From Stropharia rugosoannulata (taxonomy: Eukaryota > Basidiomycota > Agaricomycetes > Agaricales > Strophariaceae), in contig JANCIK010000009.1 in assembly GCA_028532985.1 (NCBI GenBank), forward strand, positions 868,001-932,000: a stretch of 64,000 bases of DNA, read 5' to 3'. Positions 11,719-22,763 of the stretch are shown here, in pieces. The stretch's first letter is position 1, and each line of letters starts with the position of its first letter. Under the pieces are notes generated by a model. The model was not told the origin of the DNA. It did no database searches and saw only the letters and a list, made by a program, of their open reading frames with translations. Both the position numbers and the translations under genes were made by a program.

Positions 11719-14107
11719 ATGACGTCAGTAAAGCTGTATGTGTATGATCTGAGCAACGGAATGGCTCGACAACTATCTAGACAACTAACTGGGAGGCAGA
11801 TTGACGGAATATGGTACGGGATTAAGGAATCGATTCTCTATTGTATATATCCTGATCGCATATAGGCATACATCCATAGTCGTCTTTGGGAAAGAAGTCT
11901 TCTACGGCCAGGGAATCAACATCACGCCTCCGGGACAATCCCATGTACGCGCGCTCGCTGCTATTTCAATCATTTTGCGGGAGAACTAAACGCAATGTGG
12001 TGCAGCATGGAGCTCCCTTACAGGTTATAGATATGGGAGAAACGTCCTTAGACGAAGAGACCTTCGATGAGTATATCGAAGAAATGAGGCAACACTACAC
12101 AGCCGATAAAGTATGCGCGTATGTTGCCAATCTCTTATGCGCAATAGCTAACATCATTCGTAGTATCATCTTCTAGGTGAATTCAGATACTAATCTCGTA
12201 TCTCCCAAGCCTCATAATATCAATCTCATGTAGAATTTAATTGTAACTCCTTCACCAATGATTGTGTTGGATTTCTTACAGGGGGGAGTATCCCATCCTT
12301 TATTAAAGGTGAGTGGGTGTACGATGTCCCCCCATAACGTCAACTGACGCCTACTACTTAGACCTGCCAACTGATTTTCTTTCGACGCCATTTGGTGCCG
12401 CCTTGCGACCGACCATAGACGCCATGTATCGACGGCCTGTTCCAGGCGTCGCCCCGGCTCCCACTCCAACTCCTGGAGCCCACAATCCACAGCTTGCTGC
12501 ATCAATTCTGCAATCCGTTGCCTCGCAAGCTCAATCCGGAGGAGCTACTTCCCAGCAAACACCTGCAACAAATTCGCTGACGGCACCGCTGCACATTATA
12601 ACAAATTCCGCATCATTTAACAGCTTCGTCAAGAGTCATAAAGCTGCCGTTGCGTTCTTCACCAGCCAAACATGCGGGCCATGTCGGATGATTGAGCCCA
12701 TCTTTGAGCGCTTAGCGGAAGAAAAAGGACCACATGGTGGGAGGAACGGAGCGGGTTTTGCGAAGATCGATATTGGTGTTGGGCAAGGTCAGATACTAGC
12801 GTCCGAGTGGGGCATCAGGGTTACCCCGACTTTTGTATTCTTCCTCGAGGGCAAAAAGGTATACTCCTTGACATATCTGGGGGACAAAGCTGGACTGACG
12901 AGAGCATTCAGCTGGATGAAATGAGAGGTGCTGACCAGAATGAACTGAGGACCCAAATCGATTTGCTGCTTTTCCAAGCATATCCCCGTGAGCAACGCGT
13001 CTTGCTTACTCTAAACTGTTGCTCATATTTTCATAGCTCACCCACATACTGGCATGTCCATGCCTACTGTGCAGGCATTATCCACAAAGCCGATCATCTT
13101 CTCTCAAGTACCACCCCTTGACACTGTTGTATCAAAATTAAACGCCTCTATCGATGCCAGTGCCTTCCCCCCCGAACTAAAGACACGAACCAAAGCTGCA
13201 ATCGCAAAGATCGCTGTATCGTACCTGAAAATACGTTTCCCGTCCACTAGGTCCCCCATTAATCCCCCGTCTGCCAGGGGGGAGATGCTCACCGACTGGC
13301 TTCAATCTACTAGCACCCTTTCTACTGCTCTACCAACCGACGCTCTCTTCCCCCTTGTTGACATGTGGCGCCTTGCATTCCTCGATCCCGCTGTTGGTGT
13401 ATGGACGGAACAGCTTATCCGTACTGGCGCTGCAAATCCCGCGACGCTGTTTATCCCCAAGGCCGCCGAAGTGAATGTATTCCCTGCAACGGACAAGGGC
13501 GCGCGCAATTTTCTGCTTACTGCGCTGCGAATGCTGTGTAACGCTTTGTCGTCCCCTGTTCTAGCGCGGCGCATGGTAGAAGAGAGTGTTCCACGGGATG
13601 CGCTGACGCGCATGCTCGTGCCCAGTCTGCTGCATGCAGACGCGACAGTACGCACAGCGGCAGCGAGTCTAGCGTTCAACGTCTCTGCAACAGTGCAGAG
13701 TGCTCGTGTAGAAGCGGTGCGCACGGGGAAGGGTAGCCGGGAAGATGGGGAGGACGGGGAGGCGGCCGAAGAGTGGCGAGTGGAGATGCTCAGTGCGCTG
13801 CTGGAGGCAATAGATAGGGAGCGGACGAATGAGGAAGTTGGTAAGCACTTTGTTCTTAATTGTATCGTGTTGCGCGATCCTGACTTAATTTTTGGCAGTC
13901 CATCGTCTCGTAGCGGCTCTGGCGTTCTTCTTGCGTCTTATACCTGCTTATGACTCTCAGGTCAAACCTCTTCTCGAGGTCCTGCAGAGTAAAGACATCC
14001 TGAAGCGCAAGCTCGCCAAAAGCGATGGCTGGGAGGGTGAAGGCGGTATCACAAAGAAGGAGGTACGGAAGTTGGTCAGCGAGGTAGCTGAGAAGTTGCT
14101 TGCATGA
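11719..14107 (+). CDS. PPPDE (desumoylating-type) peptidase - thioredoxin - PUL domain fusion protein
   Basis: Nine exons (11719-11813, 11866-11944, 12006-12110, 12164-12176, 12234-12308, 12362-12858, 12912-12987, 13037-13840, 13899-14107) total 1953 nt, 650 aa. The N-terminal PPPDE cysteine-peptidase domain has its catalytic pair: WHTSIVVFG (His about 33) and FNCNSFTNDCVGFLTGGSIP (Cys about 101). This fold removes SUMO or ubiquitin in DeSI proteins. A linker rich in Pro and Thr follows, then a thioredoxin domain with an intact CGPC centre (about 227-230). The C-terminal half, from the segment LSTKPIIFSQVPPLDTVVSKL to the LVAALAFFLRLIP helices, matches a PUL-type helical repeat, a Cdc48/Ufd3 binding module in PLAA. 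Similar fusions are common in basidiomycetes. Exon 4 is only 13 nt and encodes YHLL. Confidence 0.9.
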
Positions 14108-14906
14108 GGATGACCCTCCTGAAGTACATCGACAATGGAGTTACTTGCTTTATCAAATTAATGGTCCACTACATGCACGCGATCAAAACGCTACAAAATG
14201 TCGTACACCCGATGAAACTTCCACAGGCTATCTCGTATACGAACTTCAGGCAAGGACCTCAATACGTATTTCCGGCAACTATAGGTTTGAATTCAACCCA
14301 TCTTAAAAGCCGTGACAGGGCAGGACCTCCAGGTAGGTGTTGATGTCCCTAATCAAATTGAGTACAAAGTTCAGCAAGTTTTGAATGCACGGGCTTGAAC
14401 GTTGAACCCTGAGGCTTGACCAATTAAAGACATGGGTTTCGGCCAAATGCACTAATAAAACTGATATACCAGTGAATTGGGTCACCACTGTCAAAAACTA
14501 CTGCATTCTCTCTATGAAGTCGTTAACGTCGAATGTCGCTGAGCAGTGCTGGCAGCGCATATGTCTTCGCACTACCATATTCAAGCATACGAAACAGTTG
14601 GGGCTACGACAGGCTACGACTTATAATTCAATAGAGAGTAGCTTTGGGATGTAACAAAGTTGTGGTACACCGACTTTGACAGTCGCTCCGATTCAATAAC
14701 TTCAAGAAATTTCGTAAAAAGTTTGCATGGGCTGCACTATGTACTCGTTTTATTCTCTCATTTTTTAAAAATTCTGTCAAAGCATGATATCCATCCCTCC
14801 ATCGTAACGCCTCTAAGCAGAAAATATTCTCTATCAGCTCGACTGGAAAATTTTGAGGATTTCAATTCCAAACCTTGTCTTTTTAGGGAGTTATTGTAGG
14901 GCTCGA
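14108..14906. other. intergenic region
   Basis: About 800 bp of low-GC sequence after the PPPDE gene. Open frames at 14100-14343, 14472-14654 and 14660-14899 lack motifs. This is the left border of the accessory island. Confidence 0.45.
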
Positions 14907-15135
14907 TTACTCTCTCTTGAAAAAGAGTTGGGCGCAAACGGGTGAGCTTTGCCTCGCCACTAATCTACCAAAGCGCTCTAAAATTATGACACCAAACATG
15001 TAGTGAGTAAGGCACCGCCCCGCACTGAATTATTGGGGACATTGTCGCACCATTGGCAGGGATAACTGGAGGCGCAGCATAACTCAGCCCGATGATTTCA
15101 ATGGTCACGAGAACCAGTCCAGAAAGGAGTCTCAT
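14907..15135 (-). CDS. secreted precursor peptide D (Kex2-type sites, RiPP-like)
   Basis: Two exons, 15135-15051 and 14977-14907, with a 73-nt phase-1 intron, give 51 aa. Exon 1 is a signal peptide (MRLLSGLVLVTIEIIGLSYA followed by AP). Exon 2 contains GRLVARQSSPVCAQLFFKRE: a monobasic AR site, then a Gln-started 11-residue segment QSSPVCAQLFF, then KR and a final Glu. Signal peptide, phase-1 intron and core layout match the three other small genes at 19093-19301, 19768-19987 and 26696-26923. The donor GTGCGA is weaker than in the paralogues. Unspliced, the frame reads through to an unrelated 56-residue tail, so the spliced form rests on paralogue similarity. It differs from its relatives in having a Cys in the core and a dibasic site at the C-terminal side. 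Confidence 0.6.
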
Positions 15136-15911
15136 TGTGCTTCAAGGGGTCTACATGAGCCTGACATTTACCTCTTATAACACGAAGATAACCAAGAGTA
15201 GTATTTGTGTCATCTCAGAGTAAGAGTTCCTCGGGCTGTCGCGTTACTATTTTCTGATAGGTACCGGCGCCCGGCCAGGTCCATCAAGGCGGGGATTATC
15301 GATAGTCCGTTAGTACGACGGGGATCATGCAAATACCACACAGTACCTTACCCATAGTAAGGTCTTCGTGTTAAAGTAAGAGCAAATTTAAAGAATACAT
15401 GCACTAAAAACTCCACTGAAACAACTGATGTGAAATTTGACCAGGCACTACATGCAGGTAAATAATGCAGCCTGTCATACCAGATATTCCATCCAATATG
15501 GCTTGTACTTCCACACGCCTTGCTATCCACGGAGTGATATATTTCGAACAGCTTCCCTTTGATTGAAAGCTCCACGGAAAAGGTTATTCATAGTCACTGG
15601 TGGAGGTAAGTAATTCCTGATAAAGTTATCTACATTCCTTCTCACTGACATTGACAGAGTTCCGAGTTCCGTAAATCACGGTTAACTTGACATATATGCA
15701 CATAGAATTGTCTTCTGAAAATAATCCGAATTCTCACTCCCTATACGTTTAGATGCTCTCAGTGCTATAAACTTTACATTCACGCAATTTATAAATAACC
15801 TGAAGATATAGAGTATCGTGATTCAGAAAACAGGAGACCCTTGTGATTAGAGCAAAAAACTTCCACAAATCTGAATGTTTCAGAGACTATAGGTTACGAT
15901 AAAAGTCCTTT
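15136..15911. other. intergenic region
   Basis: About 780 bp, AT-rich. The single frame at 15348-15575 (minus) shows no motif. It probably holds the promoter of precursor D and the 3' region of the seven-helix gene. Confidence 0.4.
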
Positions 15912-17112
15912 TTACTTGGTGGTAGTAGACGAGTACGACGAGTAGCCGTGCGAGATTTGATGGGATGGCATGGGAATATCATGAGCGGTGGACACAACCT
16001 GGCCGCTCTCCAACATATCTGGACGCTGGAACGCCAGCTTGGTACTTGGTGCGTTGGTAATAGTGTCCTTTGTCCATGCTGTACCCATGGCCACGCGCAA
16101 AATAATTAGCTGAGGGGAGATGCCCTGTAAGGAACAAGTTAGCCAAATTCCCATTTATACAGTGCGCAGGCGCGAAGGACGTACTGTAAGTCCTATCCAT
16201 AACACGGCAAATCCGAGGGAGGAAACGTTGTTCAGGCCATAGAGAACTGAGAAAACTGTGCCGACGACAGCGTATGGAAAGGCGGATTCGATGAGAATAG
16301 CTACTACACCCGTGTATATTTTTGCATACTCGGGGGAGGTGATAGCCTTCAGTCGGCGGTATGCCTTGAGTAGCCTGAGGCAAATGATGGTCGTGACTAT
16401 AATGTTGAAACCAACCGACAGCGACGTCCAAGCTGTCCCGAACTGGGCTGGTCGACCCTTGAGAAGAAATTGGTTGGGCTCTGCGCTGGATATTACGGAC
16501 ACAATCCCAAGAGCTGTTAAGAAAACCTGTTAAGACGCATGAAGCCGCGTACAAGTTCGTAGACTCACAGGTAGATGCAAGAAAGATTATTGCGGGGAAT
16601 ATACAAATCCAAACGTTATACCCTGTGATAGTGTAGCACCTGAAAAGCTGGGGAAACGTTAGCGCCGTCGTTTTTATTACAGGTTGGACTCAAGTCTTAC
16701 CATGAGTGCGTCTCCCATGAAGATACCTGCGGCACCTGCAGAAGTACCGAAAGTGTTGTACCACGCCGTAATGTTCTCTTCGAAAAATGCTGCTGATCCA
16801 CCCGGCACATTGCGATGGTTGATCCAGATGAACTGGCCAAATATGAAGTTGGCTGATAGTCCGATGGCGACAATGACCGCAAGAACTAGGCTGTAGATGA
16901 TGTAGAACAGATTCTGCTTATTATTGTCTGTCGACCCTTTGGACAAAAAGTATATCGACTGGAAACACAGCGTGAGCTGAACGCCTGAAAGAGATGTCAA
17001 ACCGCAAAATCCAGCGTCGGAACTAATAATGGACCAATTTACCATATAGTATGGCGCCGAGGGCGTCTCCGACATAGAGAGATCGCTCCAAGTCAAGCTC
17101 AGTGGAAGACAT
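15912..17112 (-). CDS. seven-helix membrane protein, uncharacterised Agaricomycete family (copy 1)
   Basis: Multi-exon gene starting at 17112 with MSSTELDLERSLYVGDALG and continuing through GVQLTLCFQSIYFLS, NLFYIIYSLVLAVIVAIGLSANFIFGQ, then FIWINHRNVPGG, TAWYNTFGTSAGAAGIFMGDALM, RCYTITGYNVWICIFPAIIFLAST, WTSLSVGFNIIVTTIICLRLLKAYRRL, SPEYAKIYTGVVAILIESAFPYAVVGTVF and SPQLIILRVAMGTAWTKDT. Seven hydrophobic segments, an outside N-terminus and a polar C-terminal tail give a GPCR-like topology. The family is abundant in mushroom genomes and has no known function that I am aware of. It is not a Ste3 pheromone receptor by sequence. A close paralogue lies at 23925-25073, with the four precursor genes and UstYa genes around and between them. 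Confidence 0.82.
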
Positions 17113-17748
17113 GATGATAGGGCGGTTTTTGGAGCGCAGATATCATAGGAAGAGGTGGTATTTACATCGCTTGCCCAACTCCGGCCGGGTGGACTGCCAG
17201 GAGACCGCACTCACACGGCACCATGTGGAAGTTTGGCCGGTAAGTACCGCATCTAATCCAATTATAGACGCAACGCTTTTTGAAGCGTCCCATCACTGTC
17301 AGCAACGGTCCCAGCTACGTATACGACAGACCGATAAGTGCAGATCTATATTTTATACACATTCGCCCCTAAGTCTGGTGACTGTTTGATCTGAGCTGCC
17401 CCAACTGTAACACTGATCATGATGGAATCAAGAAACTAGGTATTATGTCCGTCGAGTGACAAGCCTTGACATCTTACCGTATTCCTTCCCATTGCATAGG
17501 CTACACAGAAAGCTTTGAAGTTGAAGCGTTCTTCAGCTTACGTCTTCTGAGACCCAAGGCGGATTGGTGGTGCTGTACAATGATGACACAACATTTGGGA
17601 GTTTAATTGTTCTCAGCTTGGGCGGTGTACTTGTCCGGAGCCGCTATACAATACAAACCACCATCAAGATCGGAGATTGGAGAACTTCACACCTCTTCTC
17701 AGCAGATGCCTAAATAAAACCTGACGCCAGCCTGCCGCCCACCTCAGA
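17113..17748. other. divergent promoter region
   Basis: About 640 bp between the 5' ends of the seven-helix gene (minus) and the But2-like gene (plus), so it likely contains both promoters. A CCTAAATAAAACC at 17709 lies 40 bp before the plus-strand start and could be a TATA-like element. No gene is seen. Confidence 0.4.
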
Positions 17749-18741
17749 ATGTTCTCACTATGGTCTTCCTCGAAATACGTGCCGCTCAGCAGCACCGACC
17801 ACCCTCCCAATGAGTGTGTACACGGTGTGTTGCAACTTTCTCTATAACGAAATGGTCGAAGGGCTAACCTAAGATCAAAGAAAAGTCTGAAGAGGGACAG
17901 GAAACAGTGGCAAGGGTAGCAACATATTTCACGTTCCTTTGTGTCCTCATCAACGTCTGCCTAATATCTTGGAGTGTATACCTCCTCAATGCCACTAGAG
18001 CAACGTACACACTATCACCGACATCGAAACTTAGGCTACAAGATAGCTACATTAACCTACATGCCGTTTATCGACACAAACGACCGAAGCCTTCGCAATA
18101 CGGGCCTATTATCAATCACTCAAGATACTTCACGCAGGTATCTTCGGTGGAGCCGACACGCGTCTTGCCTGTTAATGAGACCATGCTTCTTCACGACAAT
18201 GGCATGATCCCTTACTACACTCGTCGGCTTCTTGTTACTTCTACAGTGAGTACAAAGTGCGTTCTGCTTAGACACATACGTAGCTTGATCAGCCTACCTA
18301 TTAGATCTCAACATTAGTCCAATTCCGCGTAATGGACTTTGGAATGGAATCATGCAGCTTGGTGATCAACCCACCTGCAAAAAATGAGACGCAAGCTATT
18401 ATCAAAGGACCCGGTGTCGGAGCTTCTGTCTCCGTCTGGAAATATTCTTCCGCCGGGCTCCTGGAACACGACAAACTCAGCTGGTCAACTCGTCCAAGAA
18501 ACAGGGAGTTTTTCTTCTCATTCAACATACAGTACGGGTCGTCTGCTGAGTCTCCCTTGTTTTCATGTCCATCTCTCTCCTACCAGACTTTCGAGCTTGA
18601 TTGCGGAGGATTAGAATGTCACGTGGACATCGAAGGTACCGGAGAAGAAGAAAACGGTACGTCTGCTTGAGAAGTGATAATCTTCTTCTCGTTTTAATGA
18701 ACCTTGAAGGACTTTTCATGAAGCAATATCAATCCCTCTAG
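17749..18741 (+). CDS. single-pass membrane protein with But2-like extracellular domain
   Basis: Exon 1 starts at 17749 (MFSLWSSSKYVPLSSTDHPP), a later exon carries one transmembrane segment (ATYFTFLCVLINVCLISWSVYLL), and exon 3 (18305-18656) joins in phase to give VTST-ISTLVQFRVMDFGMESCSL. A last 32-nt exon (18710-18741) gives the C-terminus GLFMKQYQSL. The short cytoplasmic start, signal-anchor and a beta-rich ectodomain with paired cysteines match the large Agaricomycete family annotated as But2 C-terminal domain proteins. The motif V-Q-F-R-x-(M/I)-D-(F/Y)-G-M-E-x-C is the hallmark I used. Function is unknown. UstYa proteins have the same type II topology but the HxxHC motifs are absent here. 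The first intron's exact boundary is uncertain. Confidence 0.72.
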
Positions 18742-19092
18742 CCGAGAAAAGCTGTAGCTCAATGTGATGTAACAGAACGATTGCACTCAAAGGGTCAATC
18801 GGCGTGAAGTAACCGTGAAGCGGATGTACTACTACTTGAAGGCGAATTGCACCTTCCGATGCTGTGTGCATGTGTCCTACGCTACTTGCCTGCATCCGAC
18901 ATTGGCCATGAGGACTTTTAGAATGTAGTACAGTTACGTTCACGATAAATACCAGGCAAAGGTCGTTTGAATAATTAGATTACTGCCGCTAGTCTCTACA
19001 TGTTGGGATAGCGAGTCAGCCATGAAATCCCAAATCTTGCCATGAGTACAATGTTAGCCCATGAATAAAACTATAATTATGAACCTTACCCT

Positions 19093-19301
19093 TCACTGCC
19101 CTGTCGCAGACTCAAAGAATTCGTTTGCAAGCTCTGCAGGACCATCTTGACGTTTGGATATAGTCCCTGTCAAATAAGCATTAATGGTAAGCTATGTCAT
19201 CCTGAGTTATTTTATATATTACAGTTACCTGCTAGGGGACTCGGTGTTGCAGCGACAAAGCTGCATGAAATAGCAAGAATTACAATTGCTACCAGTCTCA
19301 T
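19093..19301 (-). CDS. secreted precursor peptide A (Kex2 site, RiPP-like)
   Basis: Two exons, 19301-19229 and 19166-19093, with a 62-nt phase-1 intron (GTAACT..GACAG), encode 48 aa. Exon 1 is almost exactly a signal peptide (MRLVAIVILAISCSFVAA). Exon 2 begins GTISKR and then has the putative mature peptide QDGPAELANEFFESATGQ, which starts right after a Lys-Arg Kex2 site and would begin with Gln. Precursor B (19768-19987) is a close tandem paralogue with exon 1 of identical length (73 nt), the same intron phase and the same SKRQDGPA junction. The gene lies in the island with two UstYa-like oxidases. No cysteine is present in the core, so it is not a cystine-knot effector. Confidence 0.75.
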
Positions 19302-19767
19302 CTTTGCAATCGACTTTCAAGGCGTAGCCAAGGGGCATGGATACTTTTTGATTCGTTCTCATATTTCAATTTTATAGATTCAAGCTTCGATTTTATCAGA
19401 TGCTTTTACACAAATGCGTGCGGCGATATCAAGCTGGAAATACAGTTCATGCGAAAGATGCACATTGCCATTGCCAAAATTATTTACCCCTCTCTCCTCG
19501 GACTATTCGGCCTAGAACTTTTTCTTTCGTTTTTGTCGGAACGGTTTACATATTTTGAGAAATCTCTACACCGTTACACGTGCGCTCATTTTTAAAGTCT
19601 ACTCTATCGAAGGTCAGCCATCTATCTCCTTAAATAAGTACTAGTGTTGGTCCAGCACTTATACATATGTAACGATAGTACTAATAAGCGAACGCTTGAA
19701 TCTTGAGAGCAAAAGTAGGTCAATTGCAAGTCCTAACCCAACGACTTAGAAATACGTTGTGCCTACC
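19302..19767. other. spacer between the tandem precursor genes
   Basis: 466 bp, AT-rich, lying upstream of precursor A and downstream of precursor B, so it likely carries the promoter of A. No third copy of the precursor is seen in it. Confidence 0.45.
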
Positions 19768-19987
19768 TCACTGCTGAGCTGCGTCGGATGAGGTTCCAAA
19801 AAGTGCATTTGTTTGCGCTGGACCATCTTGACGTTTGGATACAGTCCCTGCTATATTAGCACCCATACATCGTAAGCTATATTAATATGAGTATTTGGAT
19901 GAAGTTATGCTTACCCGCAAATGAATTTGGTGCTGCAGACACAAAGCAGCAGGCAATCGTAAGGACTACAGCTGCTATGAACTTCAT
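19768..19987 (-). CDS. secreted precursor peptide B (Kex2 site, RiPP-like)
   Basis: Two exons, 19987-19915 and 19847-19768, with a 67-nt phase-1 intron (GTAAGC..TAGCAG), encode 50 aa. The signal peptide is MKFIAAVVLTIACCFVSA. Exon 2 reads GTVSKR, a Kex2-type site, then QDGPAQTNALFGTSSDAAQQ to the stop. The nucleotide stretch around the KR site (reverse complement of 19823-19847) is nearly identical to precursor A, so the two are a recent tandem duplication whose C-terminal halves have diverged. The short motif TNALF lines up with ANEFF in A and with ANVFF/ANTLF in precursor C. Product function is unknown. Confidence 0.77.
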
Positions 19988-20815
19988 TGTTTTTGCGATG
20001 TGGGGTAGTAGTATTGAAGCTTGAAGGGAGATGGGGAATTTTCGGCTCGTTCGCAGACTGCATTTTATACTGCTTCAACGTTCTACTTTATCAAGCGCTT
20101 TTTATTAAACTGCGTGAGACAAGGAGCTGCATTGAAAATATTAGTGCGCAAGCTGCACACTCGCGTAATGACTACCAGCTCTTGCCAGTGGACGGACTAC
20201 GCTCAGTGGCACGGAATATTCATTCTGTTACATACATATTCTATTTAGGAAGTTCCATACCCCGATTTACAAGGCGATTGTATTGTCATGAGCTCCCACT
20301 CCCACAGTTTGGGCACCTTGGATAGAAGGTAGGTTTACAATTTACTTGTCAGGAATCACCGCTCTCCTTGAAATAGGTACTGACAATACACCATTTAATA
20401 CCTACGGGGGTAATTAATACTACATATTTACGAACTACGGAATAAAAGCACCGATATTCCTTTCCCAGCACAGACGTGAGACTTGGGCTTGAGCCTTGAG
20501 GCCTTGAGGCTATACAATGGTTCGTACTACTACAAATTATTGTGTACTTGTTGTGTGTACCCGATAGGGAGACGGTCCGGCGTCTCCGATGTCGGATATT
20601 GTGCCGGAACCCCATGTCAAAGTCAGTCTTTTGGAGTCAGCCCGACATCTTCGAAAGCTTGTGATTGCGAAAGCAGTTTCCATCATGATCAGCATTTCTG
20701 TAACTCCCTCCTTAGTTGATCCCAATAACAATAGCATCCAATCAGGACATCAGTGCTTCAGCGCGGATCTACATAAGGCAAGCAGAGTCGACAGTGACAC
20801 GATCAATTTGAATCC

Positions 20816-21836
20816 ATGGCAGAGATAACAATACGACGTGTTGTAGAAATTACAGGTACGCCTTTCAGTCGGCTCCTGAAGCATATACTAACTGACCCAC
20901 AACAAGATGAGGAGAAAAACAAGTTAGTGGATCTCTGTTTCAGAGCGTACGAGAATCGTAGGACAATTCACGTATTAACTTCACCTTGATTTGCGTCCTC
21001 ACACGTTCTGTTCAAGATCCTTCTATGCTGCCGATGCTTGGTGGGCGCGTGGAGCTGAGAACGCTCCTATTCCGGGCAATGGTCGGCGCAGGGGCCCTTG
21101 ACGGGGAGCTATATGTTTTGGAGAATGTTCTCACCAAAGACATATATTCAATGGCGCTTTGGTTTTCACCCGGCAAGGCGATGTTCAGCACGTAAGTTCA
21201 AACCTTAACGAAGAATTCTCTTTTTCGCTTATCGTGTTCTAAGCGAACAACAGCGCAGTCTGGGGTTCAACGACCTAATGAAAGAGCTTGATGTAGATAC
21301 GAAGTTATGGTGGAAAGATGTGGTGAGCACCTAGACCTTTCGGAAGGTTTCGCAATCCAACGTAGTTCGGTCAGTACGGGGTTTACCTGAGCGAGGAAGT
21401 TCCGAAGGCTCTCGGTGGCAAGGTTTGCCTTTATTCGAGCTAAATAGTGTTCGCCATGATTGTCATTTATTCACCCACATAGACGTCTCTGGAATCTTGG
21501 TGGCTCAATGTTCTTGCTACCGACCCAGACCATCAGCGTCGCGGGTACGGGAGTTCTATAACTCTGGCGACGCTGAGGAATGTATGTCACAAATGATGTT
21601 ATCAGTCGCAGCTTGTCCTCTAATGTACGTATAGATCCCAAGCCCAAATCTTGCCGCCTTTTGTGCGACAACCAAGGAAACAGTGAGTTGTGAGAATGCA
21701 TGAAGCGGAGTTACCTCACTGACTTCACTAGGCGGACTTCTATAATCACATAGGTTTTGAAACCAAATCATTCCATGAACTACCTAGCAAGTTCGGAATC
21801 TTGCCCGTTTGGTGTGTGGCACGTAACATAGATTAG
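20816..21836 (+). CDS. GNAT-family N-acetyltransferase
   Basis: Spliced gene starting at 20816 (MAEITIRRVVEIT). Exon 2 gives DEEKNKLVDLCFRAYEN, exon 3 LRTLLFRAMVGAGALDGELYVLE and MALWFSPGKAMFST, which joins to EQQRSLGFNDLMKELDVDTKLWW. Later exons give SWWLNVLATDPDHQRRGYGS, the acetyl-CoA binding motif A (Q-R-R-G-x-G), and FCATTKETADFYNHIGFE near the C-terminus. This matches the fungal GNAT subfamily of about 220 residues that acetylates unknown small molecules or amines. The exact exon ends between 21310 and 21570 were not all fixed. Its place between precursor B and UstYa-A makes peptide or amine acetylation thinkable, but such GNATs are common and the link is only positional. Confidence 0.78.
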
Positions 21837-22090
21837 GCATTTGTACTTTGTGCATTATACTCGCTGAATGATCTATAACCTAAATAATCTAATATCGCAC
21901 CAGACCATCTTCCCCTCACATGCACAAGCTGATGAAAAACATAGGCCGCCCATCACTGTTTCGTGCTTCGTAGGTTAATTTCCGCGTCTACATTGTCTTC
22001 CCCATCCCCGGTGAAACAGCCGTCGCGCAAGCGCTTGAGTTGTGGCACAAGTCACATTGGGCTAAATGTAAAAGCGAGTTGCACGAATTA

Positions 22091-22763
22091 CTAGCTCTTT
22101 AGTTCATCTACTTGGCTTGGATGCTGACGATGGTTTTCCAGCATGGCTGCATAGATAGAAGCCCAATCCGTACACCTATACACATCGGGATGTGGCTCGG
22201 GATGTGGCTTATACAAGACAGACTCTAAGTCGATATCTGCACGACAGAGTGCCATTTGGCGCAGGTAGTTGAGACAGTGTCCTGTCAGTGGATGAATTTC
22301 TGTAGTGTAGTTCGAAGCCCGCCGATGCACAATATCTTCACGGACCAGGGATATGCACCTAAGTTGATGGAACAAGGAAATGCTGAACGTGCGATTGTGT
22401 TTCCCTAGTTGAATGAGACCATTCCTTGGAAAATGAGATTCCCAAAGATCCTTTGCTAGATCCACATCAAAGGCAAATTGGACTGAATTTTCAAATGGTG
22501 TCGATACTTGTTCTAGCGGCAAGTGCGGTATATTCCATGTTCTGGGATAATCATCGCCCACGTAGGCTGAGTAAAAATTTATCGTTACCCAATGCTCTTT
22601 GAAGCATAAGCAACGACTCACAGTAATCTTGCATCTTATACTTGTGCATAGTCGCCTGCAACACAAAAATAGCTAGGATTTGGACGACGATGGATAACTT
22701 GAGTACAGAACTTAGGCTGAGTCGAGGCATTACGAAGCAGAGTGTTGGGGTGTATCTCGTCAT
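22091..22763 (-). CDS. UstYa-like (DUF3328) oxidase A, with degenerate metal-site motifs
   Basis: Two exons, 22763-22622 and 22566-22091, with a 55-nt phase-1 intron, total 618 nt (205 aa). The order is: N-terminal signal-anchor helix (VLKLSIVVQILAIFVLQATM), the family motif YVGDDYPRTW, a glycine-poor middle, FHQLRCISLVRE and GHCLNYLRQMALCRAD, then VYRCTDWASIYA. UstYa proteins carry two HxxHC motifs and oxidise or cyclise RiPP core peptides in dikaritin pathways. Here the first motif is HQLRC (second His replaced by Arg) and the second is LTGHC (first His replaced by Leu). The family is clear, but normal catalysis is doubtful. An alternative start at 22730 gives a shorter cytoplasmic tail. 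Confidence 0.85.

Noticed and set aside
15001..15135. Precursor D as an unspliced 56-codon gene
   Set aside because: Possible, but the spliced form gives the same structure and core type as the three paralogues, which the unspliced tail does not.
17749..18741. But2-like gene as a third UstYa oxidase
   Set aside because: Same type II topology but no HxxHC motif; the V-Q-F-R-x-M-D-F-G-M-E-S-C block belongs to the But2-like family.
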